From NCBI GenBank assembly GCA_016217545.1, contig JACRHT010000003.1, positions 62,001-126,000 of the forward strand: a stretch of 64,000 nt of DNA, written 5' to 3'. This document shows positions 55,409 through 64,000 of this stretch, piece after piece (position 1 is the stretch's first letter; the number at the start of each line of letters is the position of its first letter). Under the pieces are notes generated by a model. The model worked only from the letters and a program-made list of their open reading frames with translations. It did no database searches and was not told where the DNA came from. The DNA comes from Opitutia bacterium. Lineage in GTDB: Bacteria; Verrucomicrobiota; Verrucomicrobiia; Opitutales; Opitutaceae. The translations under genes and the position numbers were made by a program.

Positions 55409-56509
55409 TCAGGAAGCGCGCGCCCGCACGCCCGCAGGCGAGAGAGGCTCGGTATTCTTGAAAGTTTGAGTTGAGCCGTCCGTCCACACGCCCTCGATCA
55501 TCGTGACGGCGGCGCCCGAAGCGGTGCCCCGTTCGCCGACCTGGATCTGGCGCGCCAGCGCCTCGATCGCGAGCTGGCCGATCGTCCGCGGCTTTTGAAT
55601 CACACCGCTCCACCGTCCGCCGGAGGGAACGTCGAGCGCGAAGACCGCGCGGTCCACGCCCGCGGCACGGCAAACGGCGGCAACTTCGTCGGCCGACTTC
55701 GCGTCCGGCACGAGCAGCGCGTCCATCGCCGAGCGGCGCAACAGCACGGCGTTGTCATCCGCACGGGTGCCCGGGGAAAGCGAAACCAAATCCACGCCCA
55801 CGCCCCGCTGCGCGAGACTGTGCGCGGCCAGCGACAGCGCTCCGGCGCTCTCCTCGCTCGCACCGCGCGCGACCCACGCGACCCGGCGATACCCAGCCTC
55901 GGCGAGACGCCGAAGCGCGAGTTCCGCGATTTGGAAATAGTGCGGCGTGACTCGCGCGAGGCTCGGCGAACGCACGAGGTTTGTCACCGCCACGGCGGAA
56001 AACTGGTCCCAATCCAGCAAGTCCCGGCAATCCGTCGCCTCGGCCAACGGACCGAGCACCACTCCGCGCACTCCGCGCGAAGCCAGGATCTGCGTCACGC
56101 GAGCCCGTCCCATTTGCACCCGATCGATCTCGACCGTGTCCAAGGCAAAACCGAGCGCTTCAGCCCGCTCGCGCAGTCCCCGTCGCAGTTCGCGGCCGAA
56201 CTCACCCGCCGCCGTCGAGCTGCCCTTGAGCGTCAGCACCGCCAGCGTCGCCTTGATCTGCGGACGATGCCGATCTCGCAACAGAAACATCAAACGACCC
56301 AATTCCGGATTGGGCGTGTAGCCGATGCGTTTCGCAATCGCGCAGATCCGCTGCCGCGTGGCGCAGGAAATCTTCGGGTCTCCGCGAATCGCATACGAGG
56401 CGGTAGCGAGCGAAACGTTCGCCGCCCGCGCCACGGCGGCCAAAGTGGGACGTTCGGCGGACGAATCCTCCAGCGGGAGCGATGGCGTCGACAGCATCGA
56501 TTCAACCAT
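55409..56509 (-). CDS. LacI-family transcriptional regulator
   Basis: 366 residues from the ATG at 56509 (56497 also possible). The N-terminal LacI HTH (PTLAAVARAANVSLATASYAIRGDPKIS) lies near 20-50, then a periplasmic-binding-like sensor domain (KATLAVLTLKG ... FGRELRRGLRERAEALGF). A palindrome, CGGATATCCG (56546-56555), lies 36 bp upstream of this start and could be an autoregulatory site. Likely regulates the polysaccharide genes. Confidence 0.85.
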   Translation of the reverse strand: MVESMLSTPSLPLEDSSAERPTLAAVARAANVSLATASYAIRGDPKISCATRQRICAIAKRIGYTPNPELGRLMFLLRDRHRPQIKATLAVLTLKGSSTAAGEFGRELRRGLRERAEALGFALDTVEIDRVQMGRARVTQILASRGVRGVVLGPLAEATDCRDLLDWDQFSAVAVTNLVRSPSLARVTPHYFQIAELALRRLAEAGYRRVAWVARGASEESAGALSLAAHSLAQRGVGVDLVSLSPGTRADDNAVLLRRSAMDALLVPDAKSADEVAAVCRAAGVDRAVFALDVPSGGRWSGVIQKPRTIGQLAIEALARQIQVGERGTASGAAVTMIEGVWTDGSTQTFKNTEPLSPAGVRARAS

Positions 56510-56719
56510 GACGGGGAGCGAGACGAGTTTGGGGTGAGAGAGGAGCGGATATCCGTTTCCGCCGCAGGCGCGGAGCGAGATCACCGGACTGCGAGGGGGC
56601 GCAGCCCTAAAGCACGGGGAACTTGAGACGGCATATCTCTTTCGTCACCCCTCGACCCATATCCAACCTCGCGAGCGCATATCCATTTTCGCCGCCCGTG
56701 GTTTTGCCCCTGCCGCCAG

Positions 56720-59647
56720 TCAGCGAAACGTCACCTTGTCCGCGCCGCCGAGCTCCGCTTCGACGCGGCAGCCCGCCGGCACCGCTAGAGTGTAATTCCA
56801 CGCATGGCCCGAGCGGCGTCCGACGACTTTCACCCATCCCCATGGCGTCGGCACGTTGCCGCGGATCGATCGCAAGTCACCCGGCGCGGGGCGGAAGCGA
56901 ACAATACGCGATCCCGGCCTGCCGGGCGTGATGCCTAAAATCGCCGCGCTGAGAAAATACGTCGGCGCCGCAGACCACCCGTGGCAATGGCTGCGCGTCA
57001 GCCGCCCCGACGTGAGCGACCACAGTTCCCAGAACGTCGTCGCTCCCTCGCGCAGCATGAAGCCCCAGGAGCGGCGCATCAGTTCGAGCATCGCTCGACC
57101 GTCCGCGTTGCGCGCCAGCAATTCCAATTGGAAAAACACGAAAAACGGGCTGCCCGCGCGGACAAATCCCTCCGGCGCGTGCGCGACGATTTCCCGGCAC
57201 CGCTGCGCGCGCTTCCCCTGCGCGACACCCGCGAGCAACGCGGCCACCTGCGTCTGCTGGCTCCGCACCGCGCCGAGAGCCCCATCGGCCCGGAGGCAAT
57301 CCGCGTAAGCTTGCGTGCCGTCGTCCCACAAATGGCGGTTGACCGACTCGCGCAACTGCGCGGCGGTCGTTCGCCAGCGGACCGACTCGGCGCGGCGGTC
57401 GAGCCACTCGGCAAGTTCCGCCACGTCGTCGAGCGCCTGGGCCGCGAGACAGCTCAAGTGCGTCACCGCGCCGTCGGCCGGAGTCTCCATCGCGGCCCAG
57501 TCGAACATGTTCCAGGCGCGCAAACGGAAGAGCCCATCGCGGCCGACATTCGCTTCGATGCCAGCGACACACTTGCCGACCCAACCGAACAACTACTCCG
57601 CGCCGACGCGATCGCCGGTCCACCAGAGATATTCGCGGCAGGACCGCAGCCACAGAAAACTCCAAGCGGGCAGCAAATTCTCCCACGAACTCGGCACGTG
57701 ACTCGGCACCAGCGGCAGGCGCTCGAGTCCGCGTCCCGCTTGCAGCAGGCAGTGCCGCCACAGGCGCGCATCGCCATTCACGACCCAATCGACCAGCGCC
57801 TCATTGCGCGCATCGCCGACCCAATGCGTCTGCTCGTAAGTCGGACAATCCGTGTAGGTGTCCTCCGCACAGCAGCGCAGCGTATGCGCGCCAACGCGCC
57901 AGATGCGGTTTAGCAACGGCTCAGAACAGGAGAACCCACCGCGTCCACTCTGCGGATACGTGCTGACCTCGACATCCAGTCGGCGCAGCTGCACCGCACG
58001 CCCGCGCATGTCGCGCGCGACGAGCCAGACATAGCGAAACCCACGGCGGTGGAGGCTGCGAAATTCCTGCCGCCCGTCACGCGACGTGTAGCGCAGCGTG
58101 TTGTTCATGCCGGTGGCCAGATTGTGCCGCCCGTCCGGTTGGATGAACTCGAACCCGTGCAAGTCGATCTGCACGCCGGCCGGCGCCTCGATCTCAAAAC
58201 CGAGTCGCCCCACGACCATGCGACCGAAATCGAACAGCATCCGCACGTCGCGGCCGCGCGCGGCTGGAGCGATTTCCCATCCGTGCGGCGTCGCCGCGCC
58301 ACGAGACGGACGCGCTCGCGTCGCGAGCACCTCGTCGCCGCACCATTGCGCAAACACGTCGGTCGTAAGCAGCTCCGCGGATGTCAGCGGGCGCATCCAT
58401 TTCGCGTTCTGCCACGCATCCCACTGCTCGGCCGTCGCGCTCGCACAGCGCAGTGCCTGCGTCCGCGTCGCACCGGTCGGGAAACGTTCGGCTTGGACCA
58501 CGCGCGGGAAATCCACCTGCGCCCGCATCGCCGCGGTCTGCTTGGCACTGAGCGGAAACGGGCCCGCAAACGCCCACTCTGCCCCGCCCTTCTCTGCCCG
58601 ATACGCCCAGCGCAGCCACCGCTGTGCCCGCACCGTCAGCACGAACACCGGGAGATGCACGCCGCCGGCGGGCAAGTCCGCCGCGAGCGCATCGCGGTAG
58701 CCGGGATAAGGGAACACCACGCGATTCCAGCCACGCTTCAGCTCGACGGGCTGCGCGATCACGTCGCGATCCGCCGGCAACTCGATCGCCGGATAGCGTT
58801 TCGTGCCCACGAGGAACGGCCCGGCGTGGTGATGTGGGCGAATGAACTCCACTGTCTGATCGACGCTCGAATGCACGCTCGAGACGACGAAGCCGCGCAC
58901 GAAGCAGAAATTCGGAGACGTATCGCGCGGCGCGAAAAGCGGCTTGAGGTCGAGATTCCAGACATGCGCGGGCGGGCGAACTTCCTCCTCGGCGAGCAGC
59001 GTCCGCGCAGCTTGTGTCTCGCCCGCCAAGTGCGGGATGTCGCGCGCCTCCACACGACGCGCCGCCGCGGGCGCCAGCACGGCGCGCCTCCAGCGCGCGT
59101 CATCGTAGTCCGGCGCGCGCCAGCCGTCTTCCGCGCGCGCGTCGTGATGTTCCTCGAAGCCGAGTTGAACCGAGATCCGCGCGGTGTGACTCGCCTCAGT
59201 GGGCGCGAGCGCCGATTTCCAATGCGTGCCGGTCTGATCGACAACGTGGCCTCCGCCCGTCTGGAGACGCACCGCCAGCCCTGCCGGCGCGGGCAGGTAT
59301 TGAAAATTCCCGGCGCGCCAATGATTCACAATCACGGCGATCGCGTTGGGCCCGGGCCGCAGGTGCGGCGTGAGATCGTAGCGGTCGTAGCTCCAATGCG
59401 TCGGCCACGCGCGCGCGGGCCCCGCGCCGACAAACGCTCCGTTCACCCACAGCCAATAGCGCGCGTCAGCCGTGATATCGAGGTGCAGCGGTTCTGCCGG
59501 AGCAGCGATCTCCAGCGCGCGCCGGAACCGCACGTAGGCGTTCGGCGCCCAGACCGGTTGGGCGGTCCAAATCCACGGCACGTTCCAGTCGCCGGCGGCC
59601 GGCGTATCGTCGTCGCGCGCATGCCCCTCGCCGTCCACGGCACTCAC
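56720..59647 (-). pseudogene. GH78 alpha-L-rhamnosidase interrupted by an in-frame TAG
   Basis: A 975-codon reading frame from GTG 59647, broken only by a TAG at 57593-57595 (codon 685). The part before the stop (684 codons) has the N-terminal beta-sandwiches and the start of the (alpha/alpha)6 barrel, with the acid region DCPTYEQTHWVGDARNE. The part after continues in the same frame with no gap, LFGWVGKCVAGIEANVG, and ends with the second catalytic region TFWELW and the C-terminal beta domain. Single-base change (e.g. CAG to TAG) or a sequencing error explains it. The start overlaps the symporter stop (GTGA). If real, the truncated protein lacks half the barrel. Confidence 0.82.
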
Positions 59648-61572
59648 TCTCCGGCGTTGCGGTGTCCCAGCACCCGGCCGTCGTCTTCGTGGTTCACGGT
59701 CTTGGTTCGGATCTGGGTAAAGAAATCCTTCAGGTCACGGAAGCCGCCCCAGGAGAACCACACTGTCGTAATCGTCGCGACCACGAGCGGGACCCCAAGC
59801 CCGAAGATCCGCCAGAACATCGACCACCGCTCAATGGACCACGGCGACAGCCAGCACCACAGCGTGCCGACCAGCGCGATCACCGACATGCCCATCGTGA
59901 AAGCGAAAATCCCGCCGACCACCCAGCGGTCGCCGCGCGTGTGATCGGCATCGAGACCGAGCAATCGCTCCCAGAATGGCAGTTTCGGCTCGAGGGCGTC
60001 ATGCTTCTTTTCTCGCCGGTGGAGCATCGCCTCGAGATCGAAATCGCCGCGATTGGTGGCGAGCGAAACCACGACGTAGAGCGTGGTCGCGATGACCGCG
60101 ACCCAGAAGTAGATTTCGATGCCGTTCAGCGGAAACGCGTCGCCGTAGAATTGCCGCAGCAAAATCCCCGCGGTCGACAGCACCATGCCCGCAATCACCG
60201 CGGCCCACGCACCCGCCGCCGTGCCTTTGCGCCAATACAGGCCGCCGATGATCGCGGCGCCGGCGCCGCCGACGTAGATGCCGGTCGTGAGCTGGAACCA
60301 CATCACGACATACTCCGTCTGCTTGAACAGGCTGCCGAAAACGAAAGCGAAGGCCGCGACGCCCACGACGGCCCAGCGCAGCACGCGAACGTGCTGTTGC
60401 GGCGAGAACGGCTCCCTGCGCAGCGGCACGAGGACGTCCTGCACGAAGATGCTGCTCCACGAATGGAGGTGCGTGGAGTCGCCGCCGAAAATACCCATGA
60501 CCATCGCCGCGCAGAACAAGCCCAGCACGCCCACCGGCAGAAACTCCGCGATCGCAACCGGCACCTCCATTTGTTGGCGCACCTGCGGGTTGTCGATCTG
60601 CTGCAGGCTCGCGGCCATCGCGCCGGCGCGTCCGGCGAAATCCGGATGCGTCATCCATGTGAGCGCGCAGACGGCGAGGACGGAGATGACGGCGTATTTC
60701 GCGATCTCCGGCATGCGGGCGAGCAGGATGCCCATCTTCGCCTCGTGCGGCGTGCGCGCCGCCGCGTTGTAGGAGCTGGAATTCTGCAGCGCCATCGTGC
60801 CGTAGACGCCGAAGAACGTGCTCATGAGAATGAACCAGACGTTGAAATCCTTCAGTCCGCCCGAATCCATCGGATTGAGCAGCGACTGCCCTGTCGGCGC
60901 GGCGGTGAGCGTCTCGACGATCTGGCGCCATTCGAATTTCTGCGCGAGGACGATCATCAGGATCACGAAGGTTGCCTGCGCGAAAATGCCTTCGAGGCAG
61001 TTCGTGACCATCACGGTGATCACGCCGCCCGAGAGCGTGATCAACACGCTCAGCGTCAGCAGCAGCGCCATCAGCGCGACGTTCGTCGGCAGCGCGAATC
61101 CGGCGATTTGGAGGTGCACGGGCAAACCGAGCAGGTGGACCATGAGCCGCGCACCGACGGCCGGAATGATGCCGAAATTCAGGATGCCCGCCACGAAGGC
61201 GAGCATACCCGTAAACACGCGAAAACTGCGGCCGTAGCGCAGCTCGAAGAACTGCGCGAGCGTCATGGCCCGCGTCTCCCGGAAGCGGTAATAGACGAAG
61301 CCGAGCATCGCGATGATGAGCCCGACCGGCCAGTTGGCCCAACTCCACCACAGCGTGGTGAAGCCGGAGTGCCGGTGCACCTCGAAGAGTGCGACGAACA
61401 CCACCGCGCCGGCCTGCAACTCACCGCGCGCGACGCCAAGCAGATAGCGCCCCGCCAAGCGTTCGCCCGCCATGTAGGCGGCCACACTGCGCATGCAACG
61501 CTGCGTGTAGATGGCCACCGCGATGATCGCGGCCAGCGGCAGCAGCATCACTAACCAGTCGAGGACGTGCAC
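59644..61572 (-). CDS. Sodium:solute symporter (SSS family)
   Basis: 642 residues from GTG 61572, with about 14 membrane helices. ARGELQAGAVVFVALFEVHRHSG, SGGVITVMVTNCLEGIFAQ (Na/sugar symporter block), the middle MGIFGGDSTHLHSWSSIFVQDVLVPL and the C-terminal helices are typical. It probably imports a monosaccharide or oligosaccharide with Na+. A hairpin terminator separates it from the TonB receptor upstream, so it may have reduced or separate expression. It overlaps the GH78 gene. Confidence 0.88.
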   Translation of the reverse strand: MHVLDWLVMLLPLAAIIAVAIYTQRCMRSVAAYMAGERLAGRYLLGVARGELQAGAVVFVALFEVHRHSGFTTLWWSWANWPVGLIIAMLGFVYYRFRETRAMTLAQFFELRYGRSFRVFTGMLAFVAGILNFGIIPAVGARLMVHLLGLPVHLQIAGFALPTNVALMALLLTLSVLITLSGGVITVMVTNCLEGIFAQATFVILMIVLAQKFEWRQIVETLTAAPTGQSLLNPMDSGGLKDFNVWFILMSTFFGVYGTMALQNSSSYNAAARTPHEAKMGILLARMPEIAKYAVISVLAVCALTWMTHPDFAGRAGAMAASLQQIDNPQVRQQMEVPVAIAEFLPVGVLGLFCAAMVMGIFGGDSTHLHSWSSIFVQDVLVPLRREPFSPQQHVRVLRWAVVGVAAFAFVFGSLFKQTEYVVMWFQLTTGIYVGGAGAAIIGGLYWRKGTAAGAWAAVIAGMVLSTAGILLRQFYGDAFPLNGIEIYFWVAVIATTLYVVVSLATNRGDFDLEAMLHRREKKHDALEPKLPFWERLLGLDADHTRGDRWVVGGIFAFTMGMSVIALVGTLWCWLSPWSIERWSMFWRIFGLGVPLVVATITTVWFSWGGFRDLKDFFTQIRTKTVNHEDDGRVLGHRNAGE

Positions 61573-61598
61573 AGCGTAAAGGGGTCGAGGAGGAGATG

Positions 61599-61631
61599 GA
61601 AAAGCCGGGCGGCCCGCACAGGCCGCCCGGT
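61599..61631 (-). terminator. Hairpin terminator between the TonB receptor and the symporter
   Basis: Perfect 10-bp stem (61605-61614 with 61621-61630), 6-nt loop, then CTTTTCC on the minus strand. Confidence 0.65.
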
Positions 61632-61648
61632 CACGGTTTCACCCGCAA

Positions 61649-63940
61649 TCAGAAGCGACGCCGAGCCGAAAACACGAAGCCACGCGGCGTGCCGCGGAGC
61701 CAGCCTGCTTCATTGCCGGTCGCGTAGTAGTCGCGATCGAAGACGTTGCGGATGTTTAGGGAGACGTCCCAAAGCTTGCCCGCGGAGTAATAGAACATCG
61801 CGTCCACCACGGTTGCGTCGGGCAGCGACGCGAACCGGCGCGTGACGAGCGAGGCGGGCGTCCAGACCTTGCGGCCTGCCGCGTAGTTCATGCCGAGGCC
61901 GAAGCCGAGGCCTTTCAGTTCGCCGTCCGTGATCGTGTAGCGAGCGAGCGCGTTGGCGCGGTGGCGGGCGAGTCCTTGCAGCGGCAGGCCGAGCTGGCTG
62001 GCGTCGGTGGAGGACGAGGTCTTGCCGCTGGTATAGGCGTAGCTGCCCATCATCTGAAAGTTCTTCGACAGGACCGCGATCGTGGAGGCTTCGAAGCCCT
62101 GAGATTCCTGCTCGCCGATCTGGCGCAGGAAGCCGGCGCGGGTCGGAGCGGACTCGACGATGTTGCCGCGCTTCAGTTTGAAGACGGAGAGGTTCGTTGC
62201 GAGGCGTCCGCCCAACGCGGCGGCCTTGAGGCCAACTTCATACTGCTCGCCGGTCTCGGGCTTGAGGATCGAGCCGTCGGGATTCGAGTTGGTGACGATG
62301 ATGTAGGCTTCGCTGTAGCCGGCATAGAGCGCCACGTCCTTGTTGAAGTTGTAGACGAGACCGCCGCGCGGCATGTAGTTGGGCTTCGCGTAGAATTTGT
62401 TGCGGCCGAGATCGAGGTCGGTGACCGGCTGCTGCGGCGGCAACGGCCACTTGATCTGCGTGGCGGAGATTTGCTGGAAGTCGTCGTAGCGCAGCGCGAG
62501 ATTCACGCCGACCTTGCCGTCGAGGAGCTTCAGCGAATCGCTCACGTAACCGGCCCAATACCACGTCTCGGTGCGGCGGTGGCCGTAGCGGAGGTTGTTG
62601 AACACCTTGTCGCCGTATTGCCCGGAGAGCGCGGCGTAGGAGAGGTTCGAGAGGTCGATGCTGGAAAGCAGGCCGTTGTAGAGCGTGAGATCGTCGACGT
62701 CCTGCGTGACTTCGACGCCGGTCGTGAAGGTGTGCTCCACGGAGCCGGTGTCGAATTTGCCGACGAGGTCGAGCTGGTTGAAGTAATTGCCGACGAGGCG
62801 GTCGGTGTATTGCGGGCTGCGGACGAGCCAGTTGGCGGAAACATTCGCTGGGACGCCGCCGATGAGCGGAGTGCCGTCCGGGGCGACGATCACAGCGGCC
62901 GCGGTGCCGGCGGTGGCGAAGCCGAAGGTCATGCCGCCCTTGTCTTCCTTGTGGCGCGTGAGCTGGAGCGCGTTGCGGAGCATCCACTGCCGCCCGAGTT
63001 GCTGCGTGACCTCGAGATTGAAGGCGCGCCGGGTGGATTTTTCCTCCGAGAGGTTCTCACCGGGATTGAATTTCTGCGGGAGCTTCACGAGGGAATCGCT
63101 GTAGGGATTCCAGAAGTCCGCGTTGTATTCGGCGTGCGTGATCTGGCGTCCGTATTCGAGCGTGCCGCGCACGGTCGTGTTGCGCGTCGGGCGCCACTCA
63201 ACGGTCGGGCGGATGTATTTGCGCTGAAGGGTCACGAAGTCCTGGAAGTCGTGTGAATCGATCCAGTTCGTGATCACGCGATACGCGGCGCGGTCGCCGA
63301 GCTTGCGGCCGAAATCGAGCGAGGCCTGGTAGTAATCGTTGTCGCGCACCTGCACGAAAAGCTCGGTGATCGGCTTGCTGAAGTCCGGCTTCTTCGAGAT
63401 GCGGTTGATGATGCCGCCCAGACCGAAGGTGTTGCCGTAAAGAATGCCAGCCGGGCCCTTGAGAATCTCGACGCGCTCGACGTGCATCTGCTCGGAAGGC
63501 ACGCCCTGCGGTTCGCGGAAACCGTCGAGCAGCGGCACGAGGATGTTGAAACCGCGGACCTGGATGTCCTCCGTCTTGTTATCGGAGGTCGTGACGCCCG
63601 GCGCGTAACGCAGGAGTTCCTGCACGGTGTTCGCACCGAGATCGCGGATCAGCTCCTGGTTGACGATCGAGATGGTGGCCGGGATTTCCTGCAGCGATTG
63701 GTTGAGCTTCGTGCCGGAGCTGGCGTTGGTCGACATGTAGCCGCGGTCCTTGTCGGTCGTGACAACGAATTGCGGCAAAGTGAGCACTTCGCCGTCCTTT
63801 TCCTTGGCGGACTCGGCGGGAGTGGCGGATTGCGCGTGGGCCAATCCGGGTTGGAGCAAAGCGGCGAGCGTCGCGGCGCAGGCGAGAGCCTGTCCTCGAC
63901 GGCGGAGCACACGGAGTGCGGGGGCGAACGGGGTCTGCAT
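61649..63940 (-). CDS. TonB-dependent outer-membrane receptor
   Basis: 763 residues from the ATG at 63940, with a long basic signal peptide (ending GLAHAQ). A TonB-box-like segment (TLPQFVVTT) precedes the plug domain (SIVNQELIRDLGANTVQELLRYAPGVT, VRGFN, VERVEILKGPAGILYGN), then the beta-barrel ending in the aromatic SARRRF. The barrel resembles siderophore-type (FpvA/FhuE-like) receptors, but Opitutaceae use such proteins for sugars as well. Its place at the head of the polysaccharide region suggests oligosaccharide import. Confidence 0.9.
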   Translation of the reverse strand: MQTPFAPALRVLRRRGQALACAATLAALLQPGLAHAQSATPAESAKEKDGEVLTLPQFVVTTDKDRGYMSTNASSGTKLNQSLQEIPATISIVNQELIRDLGANTVQELLRYAPGVTTSDNKTEDIQVRGFNILVPLLDGFREPQGVPSEQMHVERVEILKGPAGILYGNTFGLGGIINRISKKPDFSKPITELFVQVRDNDYYQASLDFGRKLGDRAAYRVITNWIDSHDFQDFVTLQRKYIRPTVEWRPTRNTTVRGTLEYGRQITHAEYNADFWNPYSDSLVKLPQKFNPGENLSEEKSTRRAFNLEVTQQLGRQWMLRNALQLTRHKEDKGGMTFGFATAGTAAAVIVAPDGTPLIGGVPANVSANWLVRSPQYTDRLVGNYFNQLDLVGKFDTGSVEHTFTTGVEVTQDVDDLTLYNGLLSSIDLSNLSYAALSGQYGDKVFNNLRYGHRRTETWYWAGYVSDSLKLLDGKVGVNLALRYDDFQQISATQIKWPLPPQQPVTDLDLGRNKFYAKPNYMPRGGLVYNFNKDVALYAGYSEAYIIVTNSNPDGSILKPETGEQYEVGLKAAALGGRLATNLSVFKLKRGNIVESAPTRAGFLRQIGEQESQGFEASTIAVLSKNFQMMGSYAYTSGKTSSSTDASQLGLPLQGLARHRANALARYTITDGELKGLGFGLGMNYAAGRKVWTPASLVTRRFASLPDATVVDAMFYYSAGKLWDVSLNIRNVFDRDYYATGNEAGWLRGTPRGFVFSARRRF

Positions 63941-64000
63941 TGGGCTGGTTGGGATCGGGGTTGGTGCCGCCCCGGCGCGGATGCGTTCGGGGCTGGGCAC

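Noticed and set aside
59662-61554. 630-codon open frame on the plus strand
   Set aside because: Antisense of the symporter; Arg/His/Glu-rich shadow.

Overview
The window is about 64 kb of high-GC chromosome. It fits the Verrucomicrobia, most likely the Opitutaceae. The evidence is a PEP-CTERM protein with autotransporter-type beta repeats, an ECF sigma/Ser-Thr kinase pair, an EF-Ts of only 196 residues, many exported carbohydrate-active enzymes, a TonB receptor and LptF/LptG (so a Gram-negative envelope). Species was not determined and all family calls are from reading the sequence.

Layout. 1-9973: the end of a SeqA-like gene, dgkA, a short-chain dehydrogenase, a NarL-type regulator convergent with a large hybrid sensor kinase, a PEP-CTERM beta-repeat protein, an exported unknown and an LptF/LptG permease. 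10068-17157: a branched-chain-amino-acid-type ABC system with three tandem binding-protein paralogues followed by livHMGF. 17228-19828: a GH106 rhamnosidase. 19920-23909: ECF sigma, Ser/Thr kinase with C-terminal repeats, and a small unknown protein. 24122-25966: htpG.

26024-30044 is the most unusual part. A MamK-like actin and a small unknown gene are transcribed leftward. A tightly coupled five-gene operon is transcribed rightward, starting with two RebB-family (R-body, 'killing trait') proteins followed by three unrecognised genes. This looks like a refractile-body-like locus combined with a bacterial actin.

30065-38897: M3 peptidase, tricorn-like protease, a three-gene module laid out like cnrYXH (membrane anti-sigma candidate, His/Cys-rich periplasmic sensor candidate, ECF sigma), a Sad-type aldehyde dehydrogenase and a small unknown. 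39238-41684: tRNA-Ser(CGA), DUF983, tsf, rpsB and an initiator-type tRNA-Met.

41640-46969 is a 5.3 kb integrative element inserted in the 3' half of that tRNA. It is bounded by 51-bp perfect direct repeats and carries a tyrosine recombinase, an excisionase-like HTH gene, a DUF932 gene and a chimeric remnant of two defence genes.

47334-63940 is a leftward polysaccharide-use region: TonB receptor, sodium:solute symporter, a GH78 rhamnosidase broken by an in-frame TAG, LacI and AraC regulators, GH2, GH42 and a beta-helix protein. With the GH106 gene it suggests use of rhamnose-containing plant or algal polysaccharide. Intergenic regions hold GTAG-headed REP-like palindromes and other short repeat families.
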